Assembly (NCBI GenBank): GCA_964599375.1
Contig: CAZREW010000011.1
Location: forward strand, 37,122 to 101,121
Reading direction: 5' to 3'
Source: JAUWCL01 sp964599375
GTDB lineage: Bacteria; Krumholzibacteriota; Krumholzibacteriia; Krumholzibacteriales; Krumholzibacteriaceae
Length of the DNA stretch: 64,000 nucleotides
Part shown: positions 54,519 through 63,959 of the stretch, piece after piece
How positions within the stretch are numbered: the stretch's first letter is position 1
Layout of the letters: every line of letters begins with the position of its first letter
The notes under the pieces: model-generated
What the model was told of the DNA's origin: nothing
Database searches by the model: none
The model's input: the letters and a program-made list of their open reading frames with translations, nothing else
Program-made: the position numbers and the translations under genes

Positions 54519-54734
54519 CTACTCTGAGCTGTCACCTTTAAAACGGTCCTTGAATTTCTTCGAAGCCGGGACTCCCCCGATTCCCCAGTTCGTCATCGGC
54601 ACTTCATGAACCAGCACATCGACAGCCTCTTCAGGCACTCCAAGTTCAGCGAATATGCCTGTTATCCCCTTTATCACCTTCTCTGTCTTTTCCTCACCGA
54701 AATCTTTCCAGACATGCGCGTGTACGACAGGCAT
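54519..54734 (-). CDS. Tautomerase (4-oxalocrotonate tautomerase family)
   Basis: 71 residues, with the conserved Pro directly after the initiator Met, the catalytic base of this family. The phrases HAHVWKDFGEEKTEKVIKGIT and VLVHEVPMTNWGIGG are typical. The substrate is unknown. Confidence 0.85.
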   Translation of the reverse strand: MPVVHAHVWKDFGEEKTEKVIKGITGIFAELGVPEEAVDVLVHEVPMTNWGIGGVPASKKFKDRFKGDSSE

Positions 54735-54815
54735 AGCGGCATCTACTTTCGTTAAAATCCACGGGCCATCGGGTCGACGGCTGATTTTACGACAAAACAG
54801 GCCTTGTCGGCGAAT

Positions 54816-57800
54816 TTATTCTGCGGGGTACGGCTTTATCGTATGGGATACAGGACTATTCGTGGCGTTGCGCCTCACTATGGTATAGGCGGCAGGAAGG
54901 AGAAAAAGGGTCAGCAGGAGCGAGTACAGAAGCCCTCCTATTACCGCTATGGCCATTGGCCTCAGCATGTCCCCGCCTTCACCGAGGTTCAGTGCCAGCG
55001 GCGTCAGGCCGATCACTGTAGTCAGCTGAGTCATGAGTATGGGCCTGAGGCGGATAGCCGCGGAAGCCGACACCGCAGCCCGGGCGTCCCCTGCGCGCTT
55101 ACGATACTCTTCTGACAGAGTGAGGAGCACTACCCCCTGCGAGATGATCCCCGCCATCATGATTATGAGTCCTACCTGCACTGTGACTCCGACCGGAGTA
55201 CCCGTGATAATGAGGGCGATAAACGATCCGGTAAGCGCCAGGGGTATGTTGATCATAATGAGGAACGGCAGGGAGAACGACTCGAACTGGATGGCGAGGA
55301 TGATGTAAGCGAAGAGCGACGCGAAGAGGATGATCAACCCCATCGTCTTCCGGTTCTCCATCATCAGGTAAGCCTGTCCTCCCAGCTCCCACTCCACACC
55401 CTGCGGTCGTTCCATCTTTTCTATAGCTCCTTCTATGCGTCGCACTGCTTCGCCGGTACTGATGTTCTCGGGGTCCATCCGTACGATCACCTGCTTGACC
55501 TGGTCCTCCCTGATGATCTCGACAGGCCCCACCGACCTTGTTACCTCGGCCACGTCGCGCAGTCTCACGGTGGATCCTCCATCGTCCAGCAATACGAGGT
55601 CCTCTATGTCTGACTTCCCTTCCATGAGTTTCTCGGGGATCATGACACGGACATCGTAGTATTCCAGTCCCTCGCGGTACTGTGTCGCCACTGTTCCGTG
55701 CACCATGGCCCTCAAAGCAGAGGCTATCTCCTGCACTGTCAGCCCGATCGCGGCCGCCCGGGCACGGTCGATGGTGATCCGGTACTCGGGCTTCGTCATG
55801 TCCATCGACATGTTCACGTTCCTGATTCCGGGGATCTCCTCCAGGTGGTCCACCAGGGCTCCGGCGAACTCGAAGATCGAGAGCATCTCCGTGCCTTTGA
55901 CCTTGACCTCCACCTCCTGCTCGCCGGTCTTTCTTATGCCTTCGACCCTTCTCTGCATCACGTTGATCTTCCCGCCTGGAACGGGAATCCTCTTCACGAT
56001 CGGGGTGATCTCGGAAATAAACTGCTGAGTATCCATATCCCTGGCTGATTTTGGTACCAGCTGCAGGTCCAGCTCACCCTCGTGCGCTATCTCGAATGTC
56101 GCCAATCCCCAGACTCTGCCGCCCGCGAGTGTGAATATGCTCTCGATCTCCGGCATGCCGGCCAGCTTCGACTCTATACGGGTAAGTATCGTGTCGACCT
56201 TTCCGACTGCGGTCCCGCTGGGCATCATGACCTTTACATTGATCCGGCCGTCGTCGAGCTTGGGTAGAAACTCTGATCCTATATGGGTGATCAGCAGCAG
56301 CGAGGCGGCGAATATGGCGATGGCGGCCAGAATGACGGCTTTCCCATGCTCTAGCGATCTATCCAGGACCCGCTTGTATGCCCGGATGAGACGGTCTATG
56401 AGCGAGTGTGAAAAGAAGCCGATACCTGAGAGTGGTTCCCGGCCTCCGCTTCTCAGGACCCAGCCGGTGAGCGAAGGAGTCAGTGTGACGGCGACAAGCA
56501 GAGAGATGACTACTATACCGGCGACCACCATGACCAATTCTCTGAAGAGAAGGGAGGTAAGGCCAGGTATGAATATGAATGGTATGAATATGACGAAGAA
56601 GGTCAACGTAGCTGTTATAATAGCCGGGCCGACCTGGTCGGTGCCCGGCAGAGCGGGTTCCTCCTCGCCTGCGTCGTTGAGCCTGATGATATTCTCCAGA
56701 ACGACGATCGAGTTGTCCAGGATCACGCCCAGTGCCACCACCATCCCTCCGAGCGAGAAGAGATTGAGGGAGAACCCGAGCATATTCATCGCGAAAAAGT
56801 TGGCCAGCAGGGTAACGACCAGCGCTGTCAGCATCACAAGCACGTAGCGGAATCTGCCGAGGAAAGCGAATACGACGATTATCACGAGCGCGGCGGCCAG
56901 CAGCGCCGTACCTTCCACGCTCCTGATCGCTCCAGTGATGTACGTACCCTGGTCTTCCACGAAGCCGAACTCTATATCATCGGGGATATCGCGTTCGAGC
57001 TCTCTCATCTTCGACCTTACGGCTCGTGATACCTCAACCGTGTTGGCCTCGGCCTGTTTGAGGATATTCAGCTTTACGCACGTCTTGCCGTTGAAGCGGG
57101 TGTCGATCCGCATCTCTTCATGCGAGTCTTCCACCTCAGCGACATCCTTCAGGAAGACCTGTGCGCCGCCATTCCCCGTGGCCACAACGACATCGGCGAT
57201 CTCTTCGAGACTCCCGAACTCTCCCATCGTCCTGGCGATGATCTCCCGGTCCCCCGCGGTGACGCGGCCCGCGAATACCTCGCGGTTTTCCTCGGAGACA
57301 GCCTTGACTATGTCGGCTGGCGACAGATCGTACGCTGACATACGCTGCGGGTCGAGGTGTATGCGTATCTCGCGCTCCAGCCCTCCGACGATCTCTGAAC
57401 CGGCTGTGCCTGGAACCGTCATCAGCTTCTCGCTAAGCCAGTTATCCGCCCACTCCCTGAGCCAGACAAGGGACCGGACCTCTGAGGTGACGATGACCTG
57501 GGTCACGGGCAGGAACGAAGGGTCAGCCTTTATGATAAGTGGAGGATCCATGTCGGCCGGAAGCTCCCTCTCGGCCCTCGCCATCGCGGATACCACGTCC
57601 TGGAAGGCAGCCTCGACATCGGAACCGTACCGGCAGTTTACAAGCAAAGTGTACATCCCCTCTATCGAGGAGGATTCCAGATAGTCAAGGTTGTCGATGG
57701 TCGCCATGACTCGCTCGATGGGTTCGGCGATATTCGTCTCGATTTCCTCGGGAGTGGCTCCGCGCCACCATATATGGATCTTGATCATCGGGTAGGCGAT

Positions 57801-57917
57801 ATCCGGCAGATAGTCCACCTTGAGTCGGGAGAGACCGAAGAGTCCCATCGCCGCGAGGGCGATAGCCAGGACGGTCGTGGCCACCGGTCGTTTCAGGGTC
57901 GTCGCTGTGATCCTCAT
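54816..57917 (-). CDS. RND efflux permease
   Basis: 1033 residues, full length. Helix-4 motif GVILDNSIVVLENI and the helix-11/12 features YIILAIQFESFSLPF and GIISQGVVLLTLS are in place. It starts one base after the adaptor stop. With the adaptor and TolC genes it forms a complete tripartite pump. It is of the type with Asn after the helix-4 Asp, like the first RND at 2-1933. Drug, metal or lipid substrates are possible. Confidence 0.95.
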   Translation of the reverse strand: MRITATTLKRPVATTVLAIALAAMGLFGLSRLKVDYLPDIAYPMIKIHIWWRGATPEEIETNIAEPIERVMATIDNLDYLESSSIEGMYTLLVNCRYGSDVEAAFQDVVSAMARAERELPADMDPPLIIKADPSFLPVTQVIVTSEVRSLVWLREWADNWLSEKLMTVPGTAGSEIVGGLEREIRIHLDPQRMSAYDLSPADIVKAVSEENREVFAGRVTAGDREIIARTMGEFGSLEEIADVVVATGNGGAQVFLKDVAEVEDSHEEMRIDTRFNGKTCVKLNILKQAEANTVEVSRAVRSKMRELERDIPDDIEFGFVEDQGTYITGAIRSVEGTALLAAALVIIVVFAFLGRFRYVLVMLTALVVTLLANFFAMNMLGFSLNLFSLGGMVVALGVILDNSIVVLENIIRLNDAGEEEPALPGTDQVGPAIITATLTFFVIFIPFIFIPGLTSLLFRELVMVVAGIVVISLLVAVTLTPSLTGWVLRSGGREPLSGIGFFSHSLIDRLIRAYKRVLDRSLEHGKAVILAAIAIFAASLLLITHIGSEFLPKLDDGRINVKVMMPSGTAVGKVDTILTRIESKLAGMPEIESIFTLAGGRVWGLATFEIAHEGELDLQLVPKSARDMDTQQFISEITPIVKRIPVPGGKINVMQRRVEGIRKTGEQEVEVKVKGTEMLSIFEFAGALVDHLEEIPGIRNVNMSMDMTKPEYRITIDRARAAAIGLTVQEIASALRAMVHGTVATQYREGLEYYDVRVMIPEKLMEGKSDIEDLVLLDDGGSTVRLRDVAEVTRSVGPVEIIREDQVKQVIVRMDPENISTGEAVRRIEGAIEKMERPQGVEWELGGQAYLMMENRKTMGLIILFASLFAYIILAIQFESFSLPFLIMINIPLALTGSFIALIITGTPVGVTVQVGLIIMMAGIISQGVVLLTLSEEYRKRAGDARAAVSASAAIRLRPILMTQLTTVIGLTPLALNLGEGGDMLRPMAIAVIGGLLYSLLLTLFLLPAAYTIVRRNATNSPVSHTIKPYPAE

Positions 57918-57918
57918 G

Positions 57919-59001
57919 CTACCGGTCGCTCCTCTTTACGCCGCCCATGACCCTCACCCTGGTTCCGTCGCTGACTGCCCGGTTCCCCGCGACTATCACC
58001 GAATCCCCGGGAGATATCCCTTCCGTTATCTGGATCTCCATGGCTTGTTCTATCCCCGTCGCCACTATGCGCCTGGAAGCCTTTCCATTCTCGATCACGA
58101 ATACGATCTTCTCCTGCTGCGGCGTGACTACGAGCGCCTCCTCCGGTACGACGACCGCTTCCTCCACAGTCTCGACCGGCACTATCAGCCTCACGAACAT
58201 TCCCGGCGCGATATCGATTTCCTTTTCGAATACGGCCTCGACCGTCCTGGTTCTCGTCTTCCGATCCAACTCCGGGTACAGCCTCACTATCCTGGCCGTG
58301 AAGTCTCGCCCGGGGTAGGCGTCGAGTGAGGCTTTTATCTCCGTTCCAACCTCTACCTTCACAGCATCCCTTTCTGGAACGGCGAATCTAATGACCAGGC
58401 TTCCAGGGTCGAACATTTCCACGAGGTCTTCTCGTGGAGAAGCAAAATATCCATCGGAGACGTACACGGTGCTGACTTCTCCAGCCCAGGGTGCCCGTAC
58501 CCGGTAGTCCTCGACGTCCAGCAGAGCTTCACTGAGACGAGCCCGCGCGGTCGCCACCCTCAGTCGGCTCTCGTCCAGCTTCTCCCCGGGGATCGCTTCT
58601 GACTCCACCAGCTTCATCACCGTCTTGAGATCCCCCTCCTCCCTTGCCAGCTCCTCGCGAGCCGCCGCTACTCTATCCTCCGCCGCCTCTCTGCGGCCTA
58701 TCGTCAGGAGGACCTCACCCTTCTCGACCTCGTCTCCTTCTCTGACGGCACAGTCCTGCACCGGGCCCTGCGCTGGAGAAGCTATCCTTGCCACTTTCGC
58801 CGCTTCCACGGTCCCCGTCAGGTGCAGGCTCCTTATCATCTGCCTCGACGCGGCTGTATGGACCTCTACAAGAGGGACCCCGATCGCTTTTTTGCCAGTC
58901 CCCTGCCCGCCGCACCCGGCATGCAGGAACGATATGGCTGCTGCTGTTGCCAGAAGGAAAGTCGTATTTTTTGACGTCAGACGTCTATCGGTCGGATACA
59001 T
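57919..59001 (-). CDS. RND periplasmic adaptor (membrane fusion protein), lipoprotein
   Basis: 360 residues. Lipobox LHAGC (Cys30). Domains in order: barrel-sandwich start (VRIASPAQGPVQDCAVREGDEVEKGEVLLTI-like), coiled-coil hairpin (about 90-150), second half-lipoyl (YRVRAPWAGEVSTVYVSDGYF), beta-barrel (about 190-260). It bridges the RND permease to TolC. ATG 59001 has GGAG six bases upstream; it overlaps the end of the TolC gene by 17 bases. Confidence 0.93.
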   Translation of the reverse strand: MYPTDRRLTSKNTTFLLATAAAISFLHAGCGGQGTGKKAIGVPLVEVHTAASRQMIRSLHLTGTVEAAKVARIASPAQGPVQDCAVREGDEVEKGEVLLTIGRREAAEDRVAAAREELAREEGDLKTVMKLVESEAIPGEKLDESRLRVATARARLSEALLDVEDYRVRAPWAGEVSTVYVSDGYFASPREDLVEMFDPGSLVIRFAVPERDAVKVEVGTEIKASLDAYPGRDFTARIVRLYPELDRKTRTRTVEAVFEKEIDIAPGMFVRLIVPVETVEEAVVVPEEALVVTPQQEKIVFVIENGKASRRIVATGIEQAMEIQITEGISPGDSVIVAGNRAVSDGTRVRVMGGVKRSDR

Positions 59002-60382
59002 CATTATCTCCAGTCGCAAACCTGAGACGTGCTAGTTGAACGTTGTAGTCGGTCATTGCGATATACCGCGCCGTCCTCATCTCCAGAAGGGTCGATTCCG
59101 CATCCAGCACATCGGCCACCCTGCCCTTGCCCAGCTCATATTTTTCTCTCTCTATTCGAAGGGATTCCATAGCCTGTTCCACCGCTTTCTCCATCGCAGC
59201 CAGCCTCTTCGAGATCGACTCGATCTGGTAGATGGCGGATTCGACTTCGAGCCGGATCTGCAGCTCGAGGTACCGCAGCCCCTCCTCGAGCACGGCGAGC
59301 CTCGCTTTCTCGCTGTCCAGGTCCGCGCCTCTCCTGCCGCCTTCGAAGATTGGAACTTCAATCATGCAACCAGCCCTGGCGATATCCTCAACGCTCGATG
59401 CTCCAGGCATTTCGATGTACGAGCCGACCGCCTTGTTCCCGGTGTATGAGGCGAAAAGAGATACCGACGGCCAGTAGGACGCGCGGGCGGAACTTACGCG
59501 CCTCTTCTGCGCTTCGATCTCTTTTACAGCAGCCAGGTAATCGGCCCTTCTCAGGTAAGCCGAATCCAGCGCCTCCGCGATCCCGACAATCGGCTCATCG
59601 GGGCGCGCGCCGCCAGCAGACCTGACGGTGAAGCGCTCTCCCTCGATTCCCATGAGGTTCGACAGCGAAAGCTTCTCTACGGCAAGGAGGCCCTTTTCAT
59701 GCTCGATCCTCTGGATGATGTCGGCCAGACGGACCTCGAGCTTAAGCATATCGGCCCTTGTCTCTTTCCTGGCCTCTATAAGGGCCTTTGTCTTTTCCAG
59801 GTTCTCGCTGATCGCCTTCCTGGAGAACTCGAGTGAGTTGATCGTCATGCGATGCTGGAGAATGCCGTAGTAGGCCACAGTAGTCTCGTATATTATCCTG
59901 CCCCGGCTGAATTCGAGGCTGTTCTTCGCTGAATCCTCCAGAAGGTCCAAGGCTCCGATCTCGTTCGATATTCTTCCTCCGGTAAATATGGGCATGCTAG
60001 CCCTGACGCTCCAGGAAAGGACCTCATCGGCATAGACTAAAGGGTAGCCGGGCTCTCGAGGAGGCGCCATCCGCTCGGTCGCGGAATAGATCGAATAGCC
60101 TCCTGTACCTGTCAGATCCGGCAGACGCCTTCCTGCCGCCTTATCTCTCAGAGCATGCGCCTGCTCTACCTTCCAGCGCATCGATTCGATACGGGGATTG
60201 TTTCTCATCGCCAGTTCGATGCATTCCCCGAGGTCAAGAGAGTCCCCTGCGGCCGCAATCTGCGAGGACCGTCCGCCGGTTCCTGTCATCGCAACAGGGA
60301 CTGCCCGCTCCGCCGGGCAGGAGCAAATTATTATGATTGCCGTCAGCGAGACTATCGAAGCCACTGCTCCATGTCTGATCAT
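58985..60382 (-). CDS. TolC-family outer-membrane efflux protein
   Basis: 465 residues. Lipobox IIICSC (Cys22), so it should be lipid-anchored as OprM is. The two-repeat alpha-barrel plan is visible: LGECIELAMRNNPRIESMRWKVEQA at about 52-76 and ELQIRLEVESAIYQIESISKR at about 375-395. First gene of the pump operon, with GGGAGG before the ATG. Confidence 0.94.
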   Translation of the reverse strand: MIRHGAVASIVSLTAIIIICSCPAERAVPVAMTGTGGRSSQIAAAGDSLDLGECIELAMRNNPRIESMRWKVEQAHALRDKAAGRRLPDLTGTGGYSIYSATERMAPPREPGYPLVYADEVLSWSVRASMPIFTGGRISNEIGALDLLEDSAKNSLEFSRGRIIYETTVAYYGILQHRMTINSLEFSRKAISENLEKTKALIEARKETRADMLKLEVRLADIIQRIEHEKGLLAVEKLSLSNLMGIEGERFTVRSAGGARPDEPIVGIAEALDSAYLRRADYLAAVKEIEAQKRRVSSARASYWPSVSLFASYTGNKAVGSYIEMPGASSVEDIARAGCMIEVPIFEGGRRGADLDSEKARLAVLEEGLRYLELQIRLEVESAIYQIESISKRLAAMEKAVEQAMESLRIEREKYELGKGRVADVLDAESTLLEMRTARYIAMTDYNVQLARLRFATGDNDVSDR

Positions 60383-60860
60383 CGAGACCTCCCTCTTTAT
60401 CTATAAACGCAATCGGATACTAATTCTTGATGATTATCTGCCGTGCCGGACCTGTCGTAATATATGGACGTAACAGATCAGAAGATCCCGGGCATTTTCC
60501 GCATGTGCCGAATACCCCGTGTACCTGTCGTGGCCGAACTGTGATTTTTCCCTCTATCTACGGGATTCTCAACAGGATACACACTGTTATCTAAGAAGAA
60601 GCCAGCTGGCGGCTCCGGCGCGGCAGTATCATCAAAGGATGCAGAAACCACTGACAGGACGACGCAGAAAAGCAGATATTTCATAAGCCACCATCTGTTC
60701 TGCGTCTGTCCAAAGAGGGGCCTGGCTTTTGTCTATTCACCTGAACCTTGCCAGGCGTCATCTGTATTATGGTTTATTGTCTGCCTTCGCCTCCTGCTGA
60801 AAGAAGATCGCCGATCTTTCCATTCATCCGTCGCATATCATATCCAGAGCCCCGGATTCT
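60383..60860. other. Intergenic region between the pump operon and katG
   Basis: About 478 bases. It contains one short frame (60478-60684, 68 residues with a possible signal peptide) listed separately. I see no clear terminator or RNA. Confidence 0.5.
60478..60684 (-). CDS. Possible small secreted protein
   Basis: 68 residues starting MKYLLFCVVLSVVSAS, which looks like a signal peptide, followed by a Pro-rich stretch. The ribosome site is weak. It may be chance. Confidence 0.35.
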   Translation of the reverse strand: MKYLLFCVVLSVVSASFDDTAAPEPPAGFFLDNSVYPVENPVDRGKNHSSATTGTRGIRHMRKMPGIF

Positions 60861-63059
60861 TTATCGCGCAACGTCAAAACGGTCCGCGTTCATCACCTTG
60901 TTCCACGCCGCAACGAAGTCGTTTACGAACTTCTTCTGGGAATCTTCGCATGCATAGACTTCCGCTACCGCCCGGAGCTGAGAATTCGAACCGAAGATCA
61001 GGTCGACACGGGTTCCGGTCCACTTGGGTTTGCCCGTTGCGCGATCATGGCCCTCGAATACTTCTTTGTCTTCCGAGGTAGCTTTCCAGGTCGTACCCAT
61101 ATCGAGCAGATTAACGAAGAAGTCATTAGTGAGTGTCTCTGGCCGCTCGGTGAAGACGCCGTGCTGTGACTGTCCATAGTTGGCGTTCAAAACGCGCATA
61201 CCGCCGACCAGGACCGTCATCTCGGGAGCGGTCAGCGTCAGCAGCTGCGCCCTGTCGACCAGAAGTTCCTCAGTTGATACGGCGTATTTGGCCTTCACGT
61301 AGTTACGGAATCCGTCCGCGACCGGTTCGAGTACGGCGAATGATGCCGTGTCGGTCTGCTCCTGCAAGGCATCAGTGCGGCCCGGCGTAAAGGGAACTGT
61401 CACATCGTGACCGGCATTCTTGGCTGCCTTCTCGACACCGGCGCATCCGCCCAGGACGATCAGGTCGGCCAGCGAGACCTTCTTCCCGCCCGACTGCGCG
61501 CCGTTGAACTCCTTCTGGATCTTCTCGAGGGTCTTCAGCACTGTCTTCAGCTGGGCGGGCTGGTTGACTTCCCAGTCCTTCTGCGGCGCGAGGCGAATGC
61601 GCGCCCCGTTCGCTCCGCCGCGCTTGTCGGAACCACGGAACGTGGATGCCGACGCCCAGGCTGTCGAGACCAGCTGGGAGACAGTCAGGCCCGAATCCAG
61701 GATCTTCTGCTTCAGGCTGGCGATATCCTTCTTTTCGATCAGCTTATGGTCGACCGCCGGTACCGGGTCCTGCCATATCAATTCCTCTTTGGGGACGTCC
61801 GGACCGAGATAGCGCGACCGGGGACCCATGTCTCTATGGGTCAGCTTGAACCACGCGCGGGCGAATGCATTCTGGAACTCCTCGGGGTTCTCCAGGTAGC
61901 GCCGTGCTATCGGCTCGTAGATCGGGTCGAAACGGAGGGAGAGGTCCGCTGTAGTCATCATCGGCCGGTACTTCTTTGACCGGTCGTGCGCGCCGACCAC
62001 CATGTCCTCTTCGTCCACGTCTTTGGCCAGGTACTGATTCGCTCCGGCGGGGCTCTTGACCAGCTCCCACTCGTATTTGAACAGTACCTTCAGATATCCC
62101 ATGTCCCATTTTGTCGGATTCGGCTTCCAGGCGCCCTCGATGCCGCTGCTTATAGTGTCATCCCCCTTGCCGCTGCCGAAGCTGCTCTTCCAGCCAAGCC
62201 CCTGTTCCTCCAGGCCGGCGCCTTCGGGCTCAGGGCCCACATGGGACGGGTCGCCGGCGCCGTGACACTTGCCGAACGTGTGCCCCCCGGCGACGAGCGC
62301 GACGGTCTCCTCGTCGTTCATGGCCATGCGCGCGAATGTCTCGCGGACATCTATACCCGATGCGACCGGGTCCGGGTTGCCGCCTGGACCTTCGGGATTC
62401 ACGTAGATCAGGCCCATCTGTACGGCGGCGAGAGGGTTTTCGAGGTCGTGGTCACCGCTGTAGCGCTTGTCGCCGAGCCAGGTGTCCTCGCTGCCCCAGT
62501 AGACATCCTGTTGGGGTTCCCAGATATCCTCACGACCCCCCGCAAAACCGAATATCTTGAATCCCATCGATTCCAGAGCGCAGTTACCCGCCAGGATCAT
62601 CAGATCGGCCCAGGAGATCTTCTTGCCGTATTTCTGTTTGATGGGCCAAAGCAGCCGGCGCGCCTTGTCGAGGTTTATATTGTCAGGCCAGCTGTTGAGC
62701 GGCGCCAGGCGCTGGTTGCCAGCCCCCGCCCCCCCGCGGCCATCGCCCATGCGGTAGGTACCCGCGCTGTGCCACGCCATCCTTATCAAGAGCCCCCCAT
62801 AGTGACCGTAATCGGCGGGCCACCAATCCTGAGAGGTTGTCATAAGCGCGTACAGGTCCTCCTTCACAGCCTTCAGGTCGAGTTTCTTGAATTCCTCGGC
62901 GTAGTTGAAATCCTCGCCCATCGGATTGCTCTTGGAGGAGTGCTGATGCAGGATATTGAGGTTCAGCTGGTTCGGCCACCAGTCCCGGTTCGCTGTACCT
63001 TTAGCGGCAGTGGGATTGATGGATTTATCCATTTTCATGTTCTTCTTTTCCTCTTTCAT
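60861..63059 (-). CDS. katG: Catalase-peroxidase
   Basis: 732 residues, full length with both halves of the duplicated peroxidase fold. Distal Arg93, Trp96 and His97 are in RMAWHSAG; the Tyr219 and Met245 partners of the Met-Tyr-Trp adduct are in GLIYVNPEG and FARMAMND; the proximal haem ligand His260 is in GGHTFGKCHGA. It removes hydrogen peroxide. GGGG lies upstream of the ATG. The gene may be horizontally acquired, which is common for katG, but I have no evidence here beyond its isolated position. Confidence 0.96.
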   Translation of the reverse strand: MKEEKKNMKMDKSINPTAAKGTANRDWWPNQLNLNILHQHSSKSNPMGEDFNYAEEFKKLDLKAVKEDLYALMTTSQDWWPADYGHYGGLLIRMAWHSAGTYRMGDGRGGAGAGNQRLAPLNSWPDNINLDKARRLLWPIKQKYGKKISWADLMILAGNCALESMGFKIFGFAGGREDIWEPQQDVYWGSEDTWLGDKRYSGDHDLENPLAAVQMGLIYVNPEGPGGNPDPVASGIDVRETFARMAMNDEETVALVAGGHTFGKCHGAGDPSHVGPEPEGAGLEEQGLGWKSSFGSGKGDDTISSGIEGAWKPNPTKWDMGYLKVLFKYEWELVKSPAGANQYLAKDVDEEDMVVGAHDRSKKYRPMMTTADLSLRFDPIYEPIARRYLENPEEFQNAFARAWFKLTHRDMGPRSRYLGPDVPKEELIWQDPVPAVDHKLIEKKDIASLKQKILDSGLTVSQLVSTAWASASTFRGSDKRGGANGARIRLAPQKDWEVNQPAQLKTVLKTLEKIQKEFNGAQSGGKKVSLADLIVLGGCAGVEKAAKNAGHDVTVPFTPGRTDALQEQTDTASFAVLEPVADGFRNYVKAKYAVSTEELLVDRAQLLTLTAPEMTVLVGGMRVLNANYGQSQHGVFTERPETLTNDFFVNLLDMGTTWKATSEDKEVFEGHDRATGKPKWTGTRVDLIFGSNSQLRAVAEVYACEDSQKKFVNDFVAAWNKVMNADRFDVAR

Positions 63060-63378
63060 GTGTATTTCCCCTTATCTGTTTTGAATCCATGCTGAGAGCC
63101 ACCGATAGCCATCATGGATATCGATACTTAGTTGCTTCTGTGTAATGTGGAACGATTATTAACGAAAGTATGCAATAAATCAATAATAATGTCAGGACTC
63201 AATTATTGATAACATTGGTCCTGTTCGCGTGGTGGCCGTCCGAGTCGCCAGGCCCTGTTGGCGCGGCGGGCGCTCCAGCGGCCGCCGTGACAAAGGCCAT
63301 CTGAGCGAAGGGACCTCGTGCCCGCAGCCGCTAACGCTCTGTTATACGAATGACTGGCTACTGAACCTTTTGCTTGCC
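63060..63378. promoter_or_regulatory. Intergenic region upstream of katG with inverted repeat
   Basis: ATCAATAAT (63179-63187) and ATTATTGAT (63202-63210) form a perfect 9-bp inverted repeat around 14 bases, about 120 bases before katG. It may be an operator of a peroxide or iron sensor; the regulator is not known. The part at 63220-63340 is GC-rich and contains TGAGCGAAGGGACCTCGTGC, which resembles a widespread intergenic repeat. No gene is seen. Confidence 0.4.
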
Positions 63379-63741
63379 CTATATTGAGACTTTCAGGTCT
63401 TTTGCTATCTTTAGTAAAGATTCGTCGAGAGTCCAGATTCGGCTTTTCGCCAGAAATGTAGATGCCAACAGATGGGCATCGATCCACCCTATACCCTTCC
63501 CTTGGAATTTGTATCGGGAAATGAAATCAAGCACTTCACTATGCTCTGCAACTGGCATTGTCGGAAGGGAAGCAAGCATATCGAGTATTTCAGTTCTGTT
63601 CTTGAGGTTCCCGCAGGCCAATTCCCCGATTATGAACGGATGACATAGAACGACACCTTCGTTCAGAAAGCCAGACAGCCGCTTGTTTCCATTGCGAAGA
63701 TGATCGATCCATACAGATGTATCAGCCAGGATCATACTCAC
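63379..63741 (-). CDS. vapC: VapC-type PIN-domain toxin
   Basis: 120 residues. The acidic residues Asp7 (ADTSVWIDHL), Glu40 (GELACG), Asp88 (GWIDAHLLAS) and Asp106 (IWTLDESL) form the PIN nuclease site. It cleaves RNA when free of antitoxin. The GTG start overlaps the antitoxin stop (GTGA); an ATG two codons on is also possible. Base composition is less GC-rich than neighbouring genes, a sign of transfer. Confidence 0.92.
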   Translation of the reverse strand: MSMILADTSVWIDHLRNGNKRLSGFLNEGVVLCHPFIIGELACGNLKNRTEILDMLASLPTMPVAEHSEVLDFISRYKFQGKGIGWIDAHLLASTFLAKSRIWTLDESLLKIAKDLKVSI

Positions 63742-63938
63742 GAACTCGTTCGTCTGCGAGGAATGGGGCCAAGTTCTTTCTCTGTGCCGCCAAGAGCTGC
63801 TAGCCTTCTCGCGCTCTCAAGAGCGATCAATGCTTCAAGACCGAGGCGTACCAGGGAAGTCTTCTCGCTGACCCCTGTCATCTTCGCTGCCTTACGAATC
63901 AGATCATCGTCAATATTCAGTGTAGTTCTCATATGCAT
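63738..63938 (-). CDS. vapB: VapB-type antitoxin
   Basis: 66 residues: MRTTLNIDDDLIRKAAKMTGVSEKT is a ribbon-helix-helix domain, and the tail ends in RRRTSS, which would bind VapC. Overlaps vapC by 4 bases. The start codon sits in a region of repeated ATGCAT, likely its own operator. Confidence 0.9.
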   Translation of the reverse strand: MHMRTTLNIDDDLIRKAAKMTGVSEKTSLVRLGLEALIALESARRLAALGGTEKELGPIPRRRTSS

Positions 63939-63959
63939 CAGTATGCATCATATATGCAT
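63933..63959. promoter_or_regulatory. vapBC operator: three ATGCAT palindromes
   Basis: ATGCAT occurs at 63933-63938, 63943-63948 and 63954-63959, spaced by 10 and 11 bases, which is one helical turn each. The first covers the vapB start codon. Such phased sites fit binding of a ribbon-helix-helix repressor; the binding is inferred. Confidence 0.55.

Noticed and set aside
60478..60684. Strong claim for a 68-residue secreted protein
   Set aside because: It has a signal-like start but a weak ribosome site and a non-descript C-terminus. It is kept only as a low-confidence feature.
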